Made by a program: the position numbers and the translations under genes
Shown here: positions 50,252-58,275 of the stretch, piece after piece
Numbering within the stretch: the stretch's first letter is position 1
Layout: every line of letters starts with the position of its first letter
Source: Thermoguttaceae bacterium
Lineage (GTDB): Bacteria; Planctomycetota; Planctomycetia; Pirellulales; Thermoguttaceae
DNA length: 64,000 bases
Direction: 5' to 3'
Assembly: GCA_017447865.1 (NCBI GenBank)
Contig: JAFSMO010000074.1
Coordinates: forward strand, 248,001-312,000
Notes under the pieces: model-generated
What the model was told of the DNA's origin: nothing
What the model saw: only the letters and a program-made list of their open reading frames with translations
The model's database searches: none

Positions 50252-51736
50252 TCAATTTGTGAGTGGGCGGGCGTTCTCCAAAACCTTCCGGGCCGCCTCT
50301 TCACCTGCGCGGATGCAGTGCGGCAAACCCACGGCCGTCAGGAAATTCCCCGCCACGGCCAGCGTTGGAAACGCCTCCAGATCTTTCCGCAGCTCGGCGA
50401 TTCGCTCCAGGTGCCCGAGATGGAGCTGAGGCATGGCGTCCGCCCAGCGCGAGGTGGAGACCATCAGGGGTTCACCCGTGATTTTCAGGCATTCGGCCGC
50501 CTTTTCAAGCAAAATCTTTTCGACTTCTTTTTCCGGAAGCGTCACCATTTCGGGATTCCGCGCGCCGCCGCTGAAAATGCGCAAAAGGACCGTCCCTTCC
50601 GGCGCCCGGTGCGGGTACTTCTCGTTGCTGAAGCTCAGCGCCAGGATCGGATTATGCTCCGCGGCCGGAACCACCGCCCCCATGCCGTCGAGCGGGTGGC
50701 CGACGTCTTCGCGCCGAAACGCCGCCGTCACGACGACCGTCCCGGTGTGCTCGATCCCGCCCAAAAGCTCTGCCATTCGGGTGAAATGGGCCGTTTGCAC
50801 GATTTTGGCCATCGAGTGGGATTCGGTCGCGAGGATCACCGCGTCAAATTCGGCGGTTTGAACCTGATCTTCCGGCGCGTCATTTTTCCGCCACGTGACG
50901 TTCCATTTGCCGCCGGGAAGCTGCTCCAGACCGGTGACTTGTACGCCCAAGTGGATCCCCTGCAGGTCGAGCCGATTCTGGATCCCGTCCACGATGCGGC
51001 TCAGACCGCCTTTGACGGTCACGAAGAGATTGTAGCGCGGCCCGCTCTGGACGGTTTCGGCGGGGTTTTTCTTCTGCGCCCGGGCTTTTTTGCGGCTTTC
51101 GGCCTGATTCGCACGCATGGCGCGGATGAGCGAGCCGTGCTTTTTCTCCATTTCGCGGAAGCGGGGCAGGGTGGCCATCAGGGAAAGCTTCTTCATGTCG
51201 GCCGCATAGACACCGCTGACCAGGGGCTCGATCAGCCGCTCGAAGACCTGGGTCCCCAGCCGGCGGACGGCAAAATGTTCCATCGATTCGTCTTCGTCGT
51301 CCTTGCGGCCGGGAATGATGTACTCCAGTGCGGCGCGGAGTTTTCCGAGCGGCGAAAGGAGCGGTGTGACGGCCATCGGCCACCACTTCGTCGGGGCCAT
51401 CATCATGAAACCGTCGGGGAGTTTGCAGAGCCGGCCGCGCCAGAGGATGAACGTCTGCCGGTGGCGCGGCGTGGTGGTCACGACGTCGGACTCAAGCCCC
51501 AAACGGCGGCACAGATCGAGGCCGTAGGGAATCGTCGTGATGAAATTATCGACGCTCTGCTCGATTTCAAAACCGTTCTGAATTTCGGTGTGCAGCACAC
51601 CGCCGAGCCGGTCCCGTTTTTCGAAGAGGGAGATCTGCGCCTCCGGGCAGTTTTCCCGCAGATAAAACGCGGCGGAAAGACCGGAGATCCCCCCTCCCAC
51701 GACGGCGATTCGGAGTGCGTTCGGCTGGTTTGGCAT
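50252..51736 (-). CDS. hemY: Protoporphyrinogen/coproporphyrinogen oxidase
   Basis: A 494-residue flavoprotein of the HemY family, oxidising protoporphyrinogen IX (or coproporphyrinogen III) in heme synthesis. The FAD-binding 'IAVVGGGISGLSAAFYLRENCPEAQISLFEKRDRLGGVLHTE' opens the protein; 'PLVSGVYAADMKKLSLMATLPRF' and 'GGLSRIVDGI' are family landmarks, and 'VAGNFLTAVGLPHCIRAGEEAARKVL' closes the FAD site. The start is ATG 51736 ('MPNQPNALRI'), with AGGAA about 7 nt upstream; an earlier in-frame ATG at 51763 adds nine residues. No other heme genes are in the window. Confidence 0.93.
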   Translation of the reverse strand: MPNQPNALRIAVVGGGISGLSAAFYLRENCPEAQISLFEKRDRLGGVLHTEIQNGFEIEQSVDNFITTIPYGLDLCRRLGLESDVVTTTPRHRQTFILWRGRLCKLPDGFMMMAPTKWWPMAVTPLLSPLGKLRAALEYIIPGRKDDEDESMEHFAVRRLGTQVFERLIEPLVSGVYAADMKKLSLMATLPRFREMEKKHGSLIRAMRANQAESRKKARAQKKNPAETVQSGPRYNLFVTVKGGLSRIVDGIQNRLDLQGIHLGVQVTGLEQLPGGKWNVTWRKNDAPEDQVQTAEFDAVILATESHSMAKIVQTAHFTRMAELLGGIEHTGTVVVTAAFRREDVGHPLDGMGAVVPAAEHNPILALSFSNEKYPHRAPEGTVLLRIFSGGARNPEMVTLPEKEVEKILLEKAAECLKITGEPLMVSTSRWADAMPQLHLGHLERIAELRKDLEAFPTLAVAGNFLTAVGLPHCIRAGEEAARKVLENARPLTN

Positions 51737-51853
51737 GAGTCGGTTCCTGATGATGGGAAACAATAAATTCGTATATTCACGTCAATTATACCCGAAAATG
51801 AAACCTTTCCCAGTGGGGGGGACGAAATTTTGAAGGAAAAAGCTGAGTTGGGG

Positions 51854-51882
51854 TTGAAATTTTGAGGGCTTTATGGTAGAAT
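51854..51882 (+). promoter_or_regulatory. scpB promoter
   Basis: TTGAAA (51854-51859), 17 bp, TAGAAT (51877-51882). Confidence 0.6.
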
Positions 51883-51894
51883 CGGGGAGTCTTT

Positions 51895-51928
51895 GAGAAC
51901 GAATAATGAAGAACGAATAACGAATAAT
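51895..51928 (+). repeat. Heptamer array (GAATAAY)n
   Basis: From GAGAAC at 51895 into GAATAAT, GAAGAAC, GAATAAC, GAATAAT, each seven bases (51901-51928), in the scpB leader between promoter and start codon. Confidence 0.75.
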
Positions 51929-51964
51929 GTGCGCTTCGCGTGACGCGAATTAATTCCTGATTTT

Positions 51965-52780
51965 ATGTCCAACGACCTTTCCTTTGAAGAACTGACTCAG
52001 GCTTTTGTGAAGGCCTTGCGCGGAAAATCCGGCCAGGAGTCCCAGCCCCGGCAGGAGTCGAAACCCGCCGCGGAGGATGATTCTGTGGAGATTCCGGAAG
52101 AGTTTCTCGGGGACGATTTTCCGGACGGGGATCTGGATGAGTTTCCGGAGGAAAACGAGCCGGACCTGGCGATGTACGACGAAGACGAGCCGCGGGATTC
52201 CGTGTTTCGGTCGTTCACCGACGAAATCGACGACGACCAGATCGTTCCGGTGAGTCCCGAGTCGATCCTCGAGGCAATGCTTTTCGTCGGGAATCCGTCC
52301 AACACGCCGATCGCGCCGGAAATTCTGGCGAACCTGATGCGCGGCGTTTCGGTGGATGAAATCTCCGGGCTGGTCGATGAACTCAACGAGAAATACGAAA
52401 AAGCCGGCACTCCGTGGGAGATCGTCTGGTTTGAGGACGAGGGCGGCTACTTCATGCGCCTGCGCGAGTCGTTCGCGCCGCTGCGTGAAAATTTCTACGG
52501 GAAGATCCGTCAGGCGAAGCTTTCTCAAGGGGCGATCGACGTCCTGGCGATCGTGGCGTACGAGCAGCCGGTCTCGCTCGACGAGATCAACCAGACGCGC
52601 GGAGCGTCCAGCGCCAATATTCTCGCAAACCTCGTAAAACGCCAGCTTCTGCGGACCCAGAAAATGCGCCAGGGGACCAAATTCGTGACGGTCTATTACA
52701 CGACGGACCGCTTTCTCAAACTTTTCGAGCTGGAATCCATCAGCGACCTCCCCCAGAGCGAAGACCTGGACAGAGAATAG
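51965..52780 (+). CDS. scpB: Segregation and condensation protein ScpB
   Basis: 271 residues. The C-terminal two thirds ('LEAMLFVGNPSNTPIAPEILANLM', 'GGYFMRLRESFAPLRENF', 'LSQGAIDVLAIVAYEQPVSLDEINQTRGASSANILANLVKRQLL') is the pair of winged helices of ScpB, which binds ScpA and closes the SMC ring for chromosome segregation. The first ~90 residues are an acidic, low-complexity extension not present in most homologues. scpA is not nearby. A terminator and inverted heptamer arrays follow. Confidence 0.94.
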   Translation: MSNDLSFEELTQAFVKALRGKSGQESQPRQESKPAAEDDSVEIPEEFLGDDFPDGDLDEFPEENEPDLAMYDEDEPRDSVFRSFTDEIDDDQIVPVSPESILEAMLFVGNPSNTPIAPEILANLMRGVSVDEISGLVDELNEKYEKAGTPWEIVWFEDEGGYFMRLRESFAPLRENFYGKIRQAKLSQGAIDVLAIVAYEQPVSLDEINQTRGASSANILANLVKRQLLRTQKMRQGTKFVTVYYTTDRFLKLFELESISDLPQSEDLDRE

Positions 52781-52783
52781 TTA

Positions 52784-52818
52784 GGAGTGAGGAGTGTGGA
52801 GTGTGGAGTGTGGAGTGA
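52784..52818 (+). repeat. Heptamer array (GGAGTGT)5
   Basis: Five units: GGAGTGA, GGAGTGT three times, GGAGTGA. It is inverted relative to the TAACTCC array 55 bp downstream. Confidence 0.85.
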
Positions 52819-52822
52819 ATGA

Positions 52823-52845
52823 GGGGGCAGGCCCCCCTTTTTTTT
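52823..52845 (+). terminator. Terminator after scpB
   Basis: GGGGGC (52823-52828), AG, GCCCCC (52831-52836), then C and eight T. It lies between two heptamer arrays that could pair around it. Confidence 0.65.
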
Positions 52846-52873
52846 GCTGGTCTTTCTTGTATAATAGTAAAAT

Positions 52874-52901
52874 TAACTCCTAACTCCTAACTCCTAACTC
52901 C
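52874..52901 (+). repeat. Heptamer array (TAACTCC)4
   Basis: Four perfect seven-base units; ends 6 bp before the start codon of the HprK-related kinase and occupies its ribosome-binding region, so that gene has no normal SD. Confidence 0.9.
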
Positions 52902-52907
52902 TCACTA

Positions 52908-53804
52908 ATGAAATTGTTTCGCTTTCAGGTTGGTCCATTTGCGTATCAGATCGAGTCGAAAATCCCCTGCGTGGTGGAGTCGGTGGAGCGTATGTACACG
53001 GACTACCCGCGGCTGACGGCGGAGGACTGGATCGATTTCCACGTTCGCGTCGTGCCGGAAGGGGGGCCGCTCAAGCGTCTTTTGAAGCCGCAGGCGAGGC
53101 TTTTCCTCGACAATTCGGAGCCGTTCGGCGTCTTTAGCCAGAATCAGGCCGGTGCCATTCTGGAGTGGGGAATGAACTGGTGCATCTGGCTGAACGTGAA
53201 CCATTGGATCGTCTTTCATGCGGCCATGCTCGAACGAAACGGCCGGGGGCTGATCCTTGCCGCGGATTCCGGCGACGGGAAAAGCACGCTGGCGGCGGCT
53301 CTGGCGTTTTCGGGCTGGAGGCTCCTCTCCGACGAACTGACGCTCATCGACCCGGAGGATCAGGTGGAAATTGAACCTGGTGCCCCGCCCATCGCGCGGA
53401 TGGTCCCGATCCCGAGGCCCATTTGCCTGAAAAACTCGTCGATCGACGCGATGCAGGCGTTTCGTCCGGATCTGACTTACTCGCTGACCTACCCGGAAAC
53501 GACGAAGGGGCGCGTGACGCACGTCAAACCCCTGAAAGACGCGGTGGACCGGATGTTCGAGCGCCCGGCGCCGCGGTGGATCGTTTTCCCGAAATACGTT
53601 CCGGAAAGCGAGCCGAAATGGACGCCGTGGGAGAAAGCCGAGGCGTTCATCAAGTTCGGCGGCCACGGGCGCGGCTACTCGATGCTGGGCCAGCGTGGTT
53701 TCGAGACCGTCGCGAACATCATCCACCACTGCGACTGCTGGAAGTTCGAGTACTCCCGCCTGGAAGACGCGGTGCGGGAATTTGAAACTCTTCAAATCGA
53801 TTAA
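52908..53804 (+). CDS. HprK-related kinase A
   Basis: A 298-residue kinase related to HPr kinase, of the HprK-related A family known from genomes with exosortase/PEP-CTERM systems. A His-rich approach 'NHWIVFHAAMLERN' leads to the P-loop 'AADSGDGKSTLAAAL' (118-132) and 'LLSDELTLIDPE' (139-150), the HprK-type segment downstream of the P-loop. HPr itself and the usual companions (PqqD-like protein, nucleotidyltransferase) are not seen here. Since the window encodes a PEP-CTERM protein at 15.7-19.6 kb, a connection is plausible but the genes are 33 kb apart. Between scpB and hisF. Confidence 0.82.
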   Translation: MKLFRFQVGPFAYQIESKIPCVVESVERMYTDYPRLTAEDWIDFHVRVVPEGGPLKRLLKPQARLFLDNSEPFGVFSQNQAGAILEWGMNWCIWLNVNHWIVFHAAMLERNGRGLILAADSGDGKSTLAAALAFSGWRLLSDELTLIDPEDQVEIEPGAPPIARMVPIPRPICLKNSSIDAMQAFRPDLTYSLTYPETTKGRVTHVKPLKDAVDRMFERPAPRWIVFPKYVPESEPKWTPWEKAEAFIKFGGHGRGYSMLGQRGFETVANIIHHCDCWKFEYSRLEDAVREFETLQID

Positions 53805-53826
53805 AATATTTAAATATTAAAAATTT

Positions 53827-54597
53827 ATGCTTGCAAAACGAATCATTCCGTGCCTGGACGTTCATCGCGGCCGAGTCGTTAAAGGGACTCACTTTCTGAA
53901 TCTTCGGGATGCCGGCGATCCGGTCGAAGTCGCGAAGCGGTACGAAGCCGCCGGAGCTGACGAGCTGGTCTTTCTCGACATTACGGCCAGTTACGAAGAA
54001 CGCGGGATCATGATCGACGTCGTGCGCCGCACCACGCAGGAGTGCTTCATGCCCGTCACGGTCGGCGGCGGGATCCGGACCATCGAGGACATTCGCGCGC
54101 TTCTGAACGCCGGGAGCGATAAAGTCTCGATCAACTCCACGGCCGTGAAAAACCCGGACCTGATCCACGACGCGGCTCGGCGGTTCGGCTCGCAGTGCAT
54201 CACGGTGAACATCGACCCCAAACGGGTGAAACGCCCGGACGGGAGCGAATTCTGGGAGGTTTTCATCAATGGCGGCCGCGTGCCGACGGGCCTTCAGGCG
54301 GTCGAATGGGCGAAACGGGTGGAAGAACTCGGCGCCGGTGAGATCGTCCTGACGAGCATGGACGCGGACGGTACGAAGGATGGCTACGACCTGGAAATCA
54401 CTCGGGCCGTGGCGGACGCGGTGAACATTCCGGTCGTGGCGTCCGGTGGCGCGGGAACCCCCCAGCATCTGGTGGACGCAGTGAAAATCGGCCACGCCGA
54501 TGCGGTTCTTGCCGCCAGCATTTTCCACTACGGCGAGTACACGATCGAGGAAGTGAAGCGCTTCATGGCCGCCGCGGGGATCCCGATGCGGATTTAG
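53827..54597 (+). CDS. hisF: Imidazole glycerol phosphate synthase cyclase subunit
   Basis: 256-residue (beta/alpha)8 barrel that, with HisH, converts PRFAR and ammonia to IGP and AICAR in histidine synthesis. The catalytic Asp lies in '[16 protein letters not shown]' (D11) and the second in '[18 protein letters not shown]' (D130-type), with phosphate-binding '[12 protein letters not shown]' and '[14 protein letters not shown]'. No other his genes are near. Only 22 bp separate it from the kinase gene upstream, so both may be co-transcribed. Confidence 0.97.
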   Translation: MLAKRIIPCLDVHRGRVVKGTHFLNLRDAGDPVEVAKRYEAAGADELVFLDITASYEERGIMIDVVRRTTQECFMPVTVGGGIRTIEDIRALLNAGSDKVSINSTAVKNPDLIHDAARRFGSQCITVNIDPKRVKRPDGSEFWEVFINGGRVPTGLQAVEWAKRVEELGAGEIVLTSMDADGTKDGYDLEITRAVADAVNIPVVASGGAGTPQHLVDAVKIGHADAVLAASIFHYGEYTIEEVKRFMAAAGIPMRI

Positions 54598-54643
54598 TCT
54601 TGAGTGAATGGAATTTGACGCAAAATGAAAAGTTTTTGTAATG

Positions 54644-54806
54644 AACTGTGACAAATGGCGGTTTAACTGTGACAAATTGTACACTCTTAGAATCCGCTAA
54701 AATACAAGTATTTCCTCAAATCTTTAATTAACTACCGCAAATTTTAATTGTTTGGAATGAAGAATTTGTTCGGAACTGTGACAAAATCGGTCTGAACTTG
54801 GACAGA
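54644..54806 (+). promoter_or_regulatory. Four AACTGTGACAAA boxes
   Basis: AACTGTGACAAA occurs at 54644, 54665 and 54774, with a degenerate copy AACTTGGACAGA at 54795. The spacing in each pair is exactly 21 bp, two helical turns. They precede the pilT-like promoter by about 75 bp, in a 402-bp gap with no gene. The binding factor is unknown. Confidence 0.6.
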
Positions 54807-54881
54807 AATGTAAGATTTCTTTATTTTCTAAAATTTCGCGGAAACTTCAAGGAACTCCCCGCAAAAAAATTCTTTTCCCTC

Positions 54882-54910
54882 TTTACAGAAAATCATTTCT
54901 GGAGTATAAT
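54882..54910 (+). promoter_or_regulatory. Promoter of the pilT-like gene
   Basis: TTTACA (54882-54887), 17 bp, TATAAT (54905-54910), 89 bp before the start codon. Confidence 0.7.
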
Positions 54911-54999
54911 ATAATGAGGGAAGTTTTCTTGGGGCATTTTATGCAACCTGGACCCAGCTTTCACATATAATTAATCAGACAATCGATCAGGGGAAGACC

Positions 55000-56166
55000 A
55001 TGGCAGAAGAAACACGCTCAGCGGCGCAAATCGCTGCGGAAGAATACAAGCAGCGCCACAGAAAAAAGATCCACAAAATCGACAAATTTTTCACGGCCCT
55101 CGTCCGACTCAAGGGAAGCGACCTTCACCTGAAGGCCGACCGTCCGCCGTATATCCGCGTGGGCGGCGACCTCAAAGCGCTGAATCATCCGCCCATTTCC
55201 GATGAGGACATGGTCGATATGCTGTTCGACATCATGGACGACCGCAACCGCCGGATCTTCAACGACGAAGGCGGCGCCGACTTTGCGCACGTCGTCGAGG
55301 TGGACGGCGTTTCGTGGCGTTTTCGTGTGAACATCCTCCAGCAGCTCGGTCACATGGGGCTGGTCGCGCGTCGTGTGAACAATACGATCCCGGAATTCGA
55401 GAAGCTTTTCCTCCCGCAGTCGCTTGAAAAACTCTGCCAGTATTCGCAGGGGATGATCCTTCTGGCGGGGATCACCGGTTCCGGAAAGTCCACGACCATT
55501 GGCTCCATGCTGAACTGGATCAACGCGCGGTACAAAAAGCACATCCTGACGCTGGAAGACCCGATCGAATTCACGTTCACCGAGGACAAATGCCTCATCA
55601 ACCAGCGTGAAATCGGTATGGACGTGAAGGACTTCATGATTGGCATGAAGCACGCCGTGCGTGAAGACCCTGATATTATTCTCGTCGGTGAAATGCGTGA
55701 CCAGGAAACGTTCGAGACGGCCATTCACGCGTCGGAAACCGGGCACCTGGTTTTCGGAACGATCCACGCCTCGACGGCTCCGACGACGATCAACCGAATT
55801 CTGGACCTTTTCCCGCAGGACATGCACAAGGCGCTGCGCAGCGCCCTGGCGTTCAACCTGAAGGGGATTGTGGCGCAGAAACTCCTGAAATCCATCATGC
55901 CGGGCGTTTCCCGAGTGCCGACGTGCGAGGTGATGTTCTTCAACCCGACCATTCAGAAGCTGATTCTGGAGGAGCAGGACGAGAAACTCGCCGACGCCAT
56001 CCGAATCGGCTACCAGGAAGGCATGCAGGACTTTACGCTCTCGCTCAAAACCCTGGTCGAGAAGAAAATGATCACGCGCGAAGTCGCGTTTGAAGTGGCT
56101 CCGAACCTCGAAGCGCTCAAAATGGCGCTCAAAGGCATTGAGGTCAAGGAGCCGGGCATCCTTTAA
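55000..56166 (+). CDS. pilT: PilT/PilU-type retraction ATPase
   Basis: A 388-residue hexameric secretion ATPase of the PilT/PilU type, powering type IV pilus retraction. The N-terminal PAS-like 'LKGSDLHLKADRPPYIRVGGDL' is followed by Walker A 'GITGSGKST' (157-165), the Asp box 'LEDPIEF', Walker B 'DIILVGEMRDQETFE', and the His box 'TGHLVFGTIHAS', with the 'AIRIG...G' type end. There are no polymerisation ATPase (PilB) features such as the tetracysteine zinc motif. GGGGA precedes the ATG. It probably works with the anchored operon seen at the left end, but that is inference. Confidence 0.9.
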   Translation: MAEETRSAAQIAAEEYKQRHRKKIHKIDKFFTALVRLKGSDLHLKADRPPYIRVGGDLKALNHPPISDEDMVDMLFDIMDDRNRRIFNDEGGADFAHVVEVDGVSWRFRVNILQQLGHMGLVARRVNNTIPEFEKLFLPQSLEKLCQYSQGMILLAGITGSGKSTTIGSMLNWINARYKKHILTLEDPIEFTFTEDKCLINQREIGMDVKDFMIGMKHAVREDPDIILVGEMRDQETFETAIHASETGHLVFGTIHASTAPTTINRILDLFPQDMHKALRSALAFNLKGIVAQKLLKSIMPGVSRVPTCEVMFFNPTIQKLILEEQDEKLADAIRIGYQEGMQDFTLSLKTLVEKKMITREVAFEVAPNLEALKMALKGIEVKEPGIL

Positions 56167-56169
56167 ACT

Positions 56170-56211
56170 AACGAAGAATGAATAATGAATATCGAATAAT
56201 GTAGAATGAGC
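56170..56211 (+). repeat. Heptamer array (AATGAAT)n, left arm
   Basis: Six seven-base units: AACGAAG, AATGAAT, AATGAAT, ATCGAAT, AATGTAG, AATGAGC, just after the pilT stop. It is the inverse of the array at 56247. Confidence 0.75.
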
Positions 56212-56246
56212 GGAAATGAAGGGCTTCCCTTTTGACTTTAAAAATC

Positions 56247-56279
56247 ATTATTCGTTATTCGTTATTCATTATTCATTTT
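56247..56279 (+). repeat. Heptamer array (ATTATTC/GTTATTC)n, right arm
   Basis: ATTATTC, GTTATTC, GTTATTC, ATTATTC and a partial unit, inverted relative to 56170-56211. It ends 20 bp before the lepB start. Confidence 0.8.
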
Positions 56280-56298
56280 GTAAGAACGAAAGACTACC

Positions 56299-58215
56299 GT
56301 GTCTACTACAAAGTCCACCTCCACATCCGATTCCGCAGAGGCCCAAACGGCTGCTGCTCCCACAGAAGAACAGGCCCCTGAACAGAATTTGGCCGCGTCG
56401 ATCCGCGAGCTTTTCGAGTCGATCGCGATCGCGCTGATTCTGGCGTTTTTGTTCCGAACGTTCCTGGCGGAAATGTTCGTCATTCCGACCGGCTCCATGG
56501 CTCCGACGCTCATGGGTCAGCACAAAGACGTTTTCTGCCCCGAATGCGGCGCGGAATTTCAGGTCAGCGTCATGGCGGGTCACTCGACCGATTACGGCCT
56601 TTGCCCGAACTGCAACTGCCTGATGGATTTCGGTGCGGAGGCGATGAAAGGTCATTCCAACCCGAATTTCAGCGGAGACCGGATTTTGGTCGGGAAGTAC
56701 CCGTACTACTTTTCGGGTCCGAAACGCTGGGACGTGGTGGTTTTCCTTTTCCCGGGCGGTGCGAACACGAACTTCATCAAACGCTGCGTCGGTTTGCCTG
56801 GCGAAACGATCCGGATCCATGGCGGAAATGTTTTTATAATGCCGCCCAAGGCCCAGCAGGAGCGCGAGGCCAAGGAAAACGCTCGCGTGTTGGCCAGGAT
56901 GAAGAAAAACTCTTCGGAAACCGTGCCGGTTCTGAACGTTGATCCGTTCCGGATCGCCCGGAAACCGCCGGAGAAAATCGTCGCGACGATGATTCCCGTT
57001 TACCAGAACGATTTCCAGAGCAAACTTTTGCGCAAAGTGGAGGCGGTTCCGCGCTGGCACCAGCTCAACGACGCGCAAATCGTGAATGATACGGTGGACT
57101 ATACGCCCTGGAAAGTTTACGACGACGGCCGTCAGTTCTACTTTAACGGGAAAGCCGGGGAGCAGACCGGGTGGCTCGTTTACCAGAATCTGGTCCTTTC
57201 ACAGGAAGAATGGCGTCAGGCGGAAATGGGGCAGAAGCCGGATCTGAAACCGCGCCTGATCACGGATATGACGGCTTACAACACGTACATGAGCGGCGGT
57301 TACGGCGACGAATCAGGTCTTTCTTCGACGCAGATCCCTGTGCCGGATTACTTTTACGGCCGGCACTGGGTCAAGGATTTGATCGTGGAGTGCACGATTG
57401 ACGTCCGCTCGCTGAAAACGGGCGAATTCCGTGCGGGGCTTTCCCGTGGGAACCGGACGTTTTGGTGCACGATCAATCTGAAATCGGGCGATGTGGCACT
57501 TGAGATTCCTGCCCGGCCGGACTTTGGAACCAACGTGCAGAAGCAGCTCGAATACGATCAGACCAACGAAAATAAGGAGGAAGCCTACACGACGCACTCG
57601 AAATGCGCCATGACCTCCCCGAATATTTACAAATTCCGGATGGCCAATGTGGACGATCAGATTCACGTCTGGATCGACGGCAAAGTGCTGAAATTCGATC
57701 TTCCGACTGCGTATAAAGTGGATCCCGAATCCGACGTTCCGACGGAAAATGACCTCCAGCGTCCGGTTCAGATCGGCTGCAAAGACTGCGAGGTAAATCT
57801 TTCGCACCTGAGTATTTATCGTGATATTTATTACGTCTCGCGGGATCGTGAATACTCGGATTTGATGTCCGACTTCATTCGTCCTGCTTTGTACGGCGAG
57901 TTTCAGGTCTGGCAGCCGGATTACGACTTTTTCTCGGATCCGAGCCAGTGGGACGCTTTCCGCAATATGCGGACGGTTGAGTTTAAAATGGATGAGGAGG
58001 GCGAGCGTAAATATTTCATGCTCGGCGATAACAGTACGAACAGTGCGGACTGCCGGTGCTGGTCTTACCCCGACTACGATCCGCGCCGCAATGCGTACGT
58101 GATGGAATACTATGTTCCTGAGTCCCTTCTGATCGGCGAGGCGTACTATGTGTACTGGCCTCATCCGTGGGTTTCGTTTTGCCCCAACATCAAAAAGTTC
58201 CGAAAAATCAAGTAA
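56299..58215 (+). CDS. lepB: Signal peptidase I with zinc-ribbon and beta-sandwich insertions
   Basis: 638 residues, twice the usual size. The core is signal peptidase I: membrane anchor 'IAIALILAFLFRTFLAEMFVIPTGSMAPTL' with the catalytic Ser (about 60), the general-base Lys in 'NTNFIKRCVGLPGETI', and the C-terminal 'KYFMLGDNSTNSADCR' box. Between Ser and Lys is a four-Cys zinc ribbon ('CPECGAEF...CPNCNCLMDF'). Between the Lys and the last box is a ~330-residue insertion with a beta-sandwich (LamG/concanavalin-like 'YGRHWVKDLIVECTIDVRSL...FWCTINLKSGDVAL'). It has the usual role of cleaving exported preproteins. The start is GTG 56299; the ribosome site is weak and a heptamer array adjoins it. 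Confidence 0.9.
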   Translation: MSTTKSTSTSDSAEAQTAAAPTEEQAPEQNLAASIRELFESIAIALILAFLFRTFLAEMFVIPTGSMAPTLMGQHKDVFCPECGAEFQVSVMAGHSTDYGLCPNCNCLMDFGAEAMKGHSNPNFSGDRILVGKYPYYFSGPKRWDVVVFLFPGGANTNFIKRCVGLPGETIRIHGGNVFIMPPKAQQEREAKENARVLARMKKNSSETVPVLNVDPFRIARKPPEKIVATMIPVYQNDFQSKLLRKVEAVPRWHQLNDAQIVNDTVDYTPWKVYDDGRQFYFNGKAGEQTGWLVYQNLVLSQEEWRQAEMGQKPDLKPRLITDMTAYNTYMSGGYGDESGLSSTQIPVPDYFYGRHWVKDLIVECTIDVRSLKTGEFRAGLSRGNRTFWCTINLKSGDVALEIPARPDFGTNVQKQLEYDQTNENKEEAYTTHSKCAMTSPNIYKFRMANVDDQIHVWIDGKVLKFDLPTAYKVDPESDVPTENDLQRPVQIGCKDCEVNLSHLSIYRDIYYVSRDREYSDLMSDFIRPALYGEFQVWQPDYDFFSDPSQWDAFRNMRTVEFKMDEEGERKYFMLGDNSTNSADCRCWSYPDYDPRRNAYVMEYYVPESLLIGEAYYVYWPHPWVSFCPNIKKFRKIK

Positions 58216-58237
58216 ACCTGAAACGCGGACCTGTATT

Positions 58238-58265
58238 CAACTTCCAACTTTCAACTTCCAAATCC
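58238..58265 (+). repeat. Heptamer array (CAACTTC)4
   Basis: CAACTTC, CAACTTT, CAACTTC, CAAATCC between lepB and the ABC ATPase gene, ending 11 bp before the start codon. Confidence 0.75.
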
Positions 58266-58275
58266 TGATAAAAAA

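Noticed and set aside
52784..52901. CRISPR array.
   Set aside because: Units are seven bases with no spacers, and no cas genes are present; these are heptamer tandem repeats.
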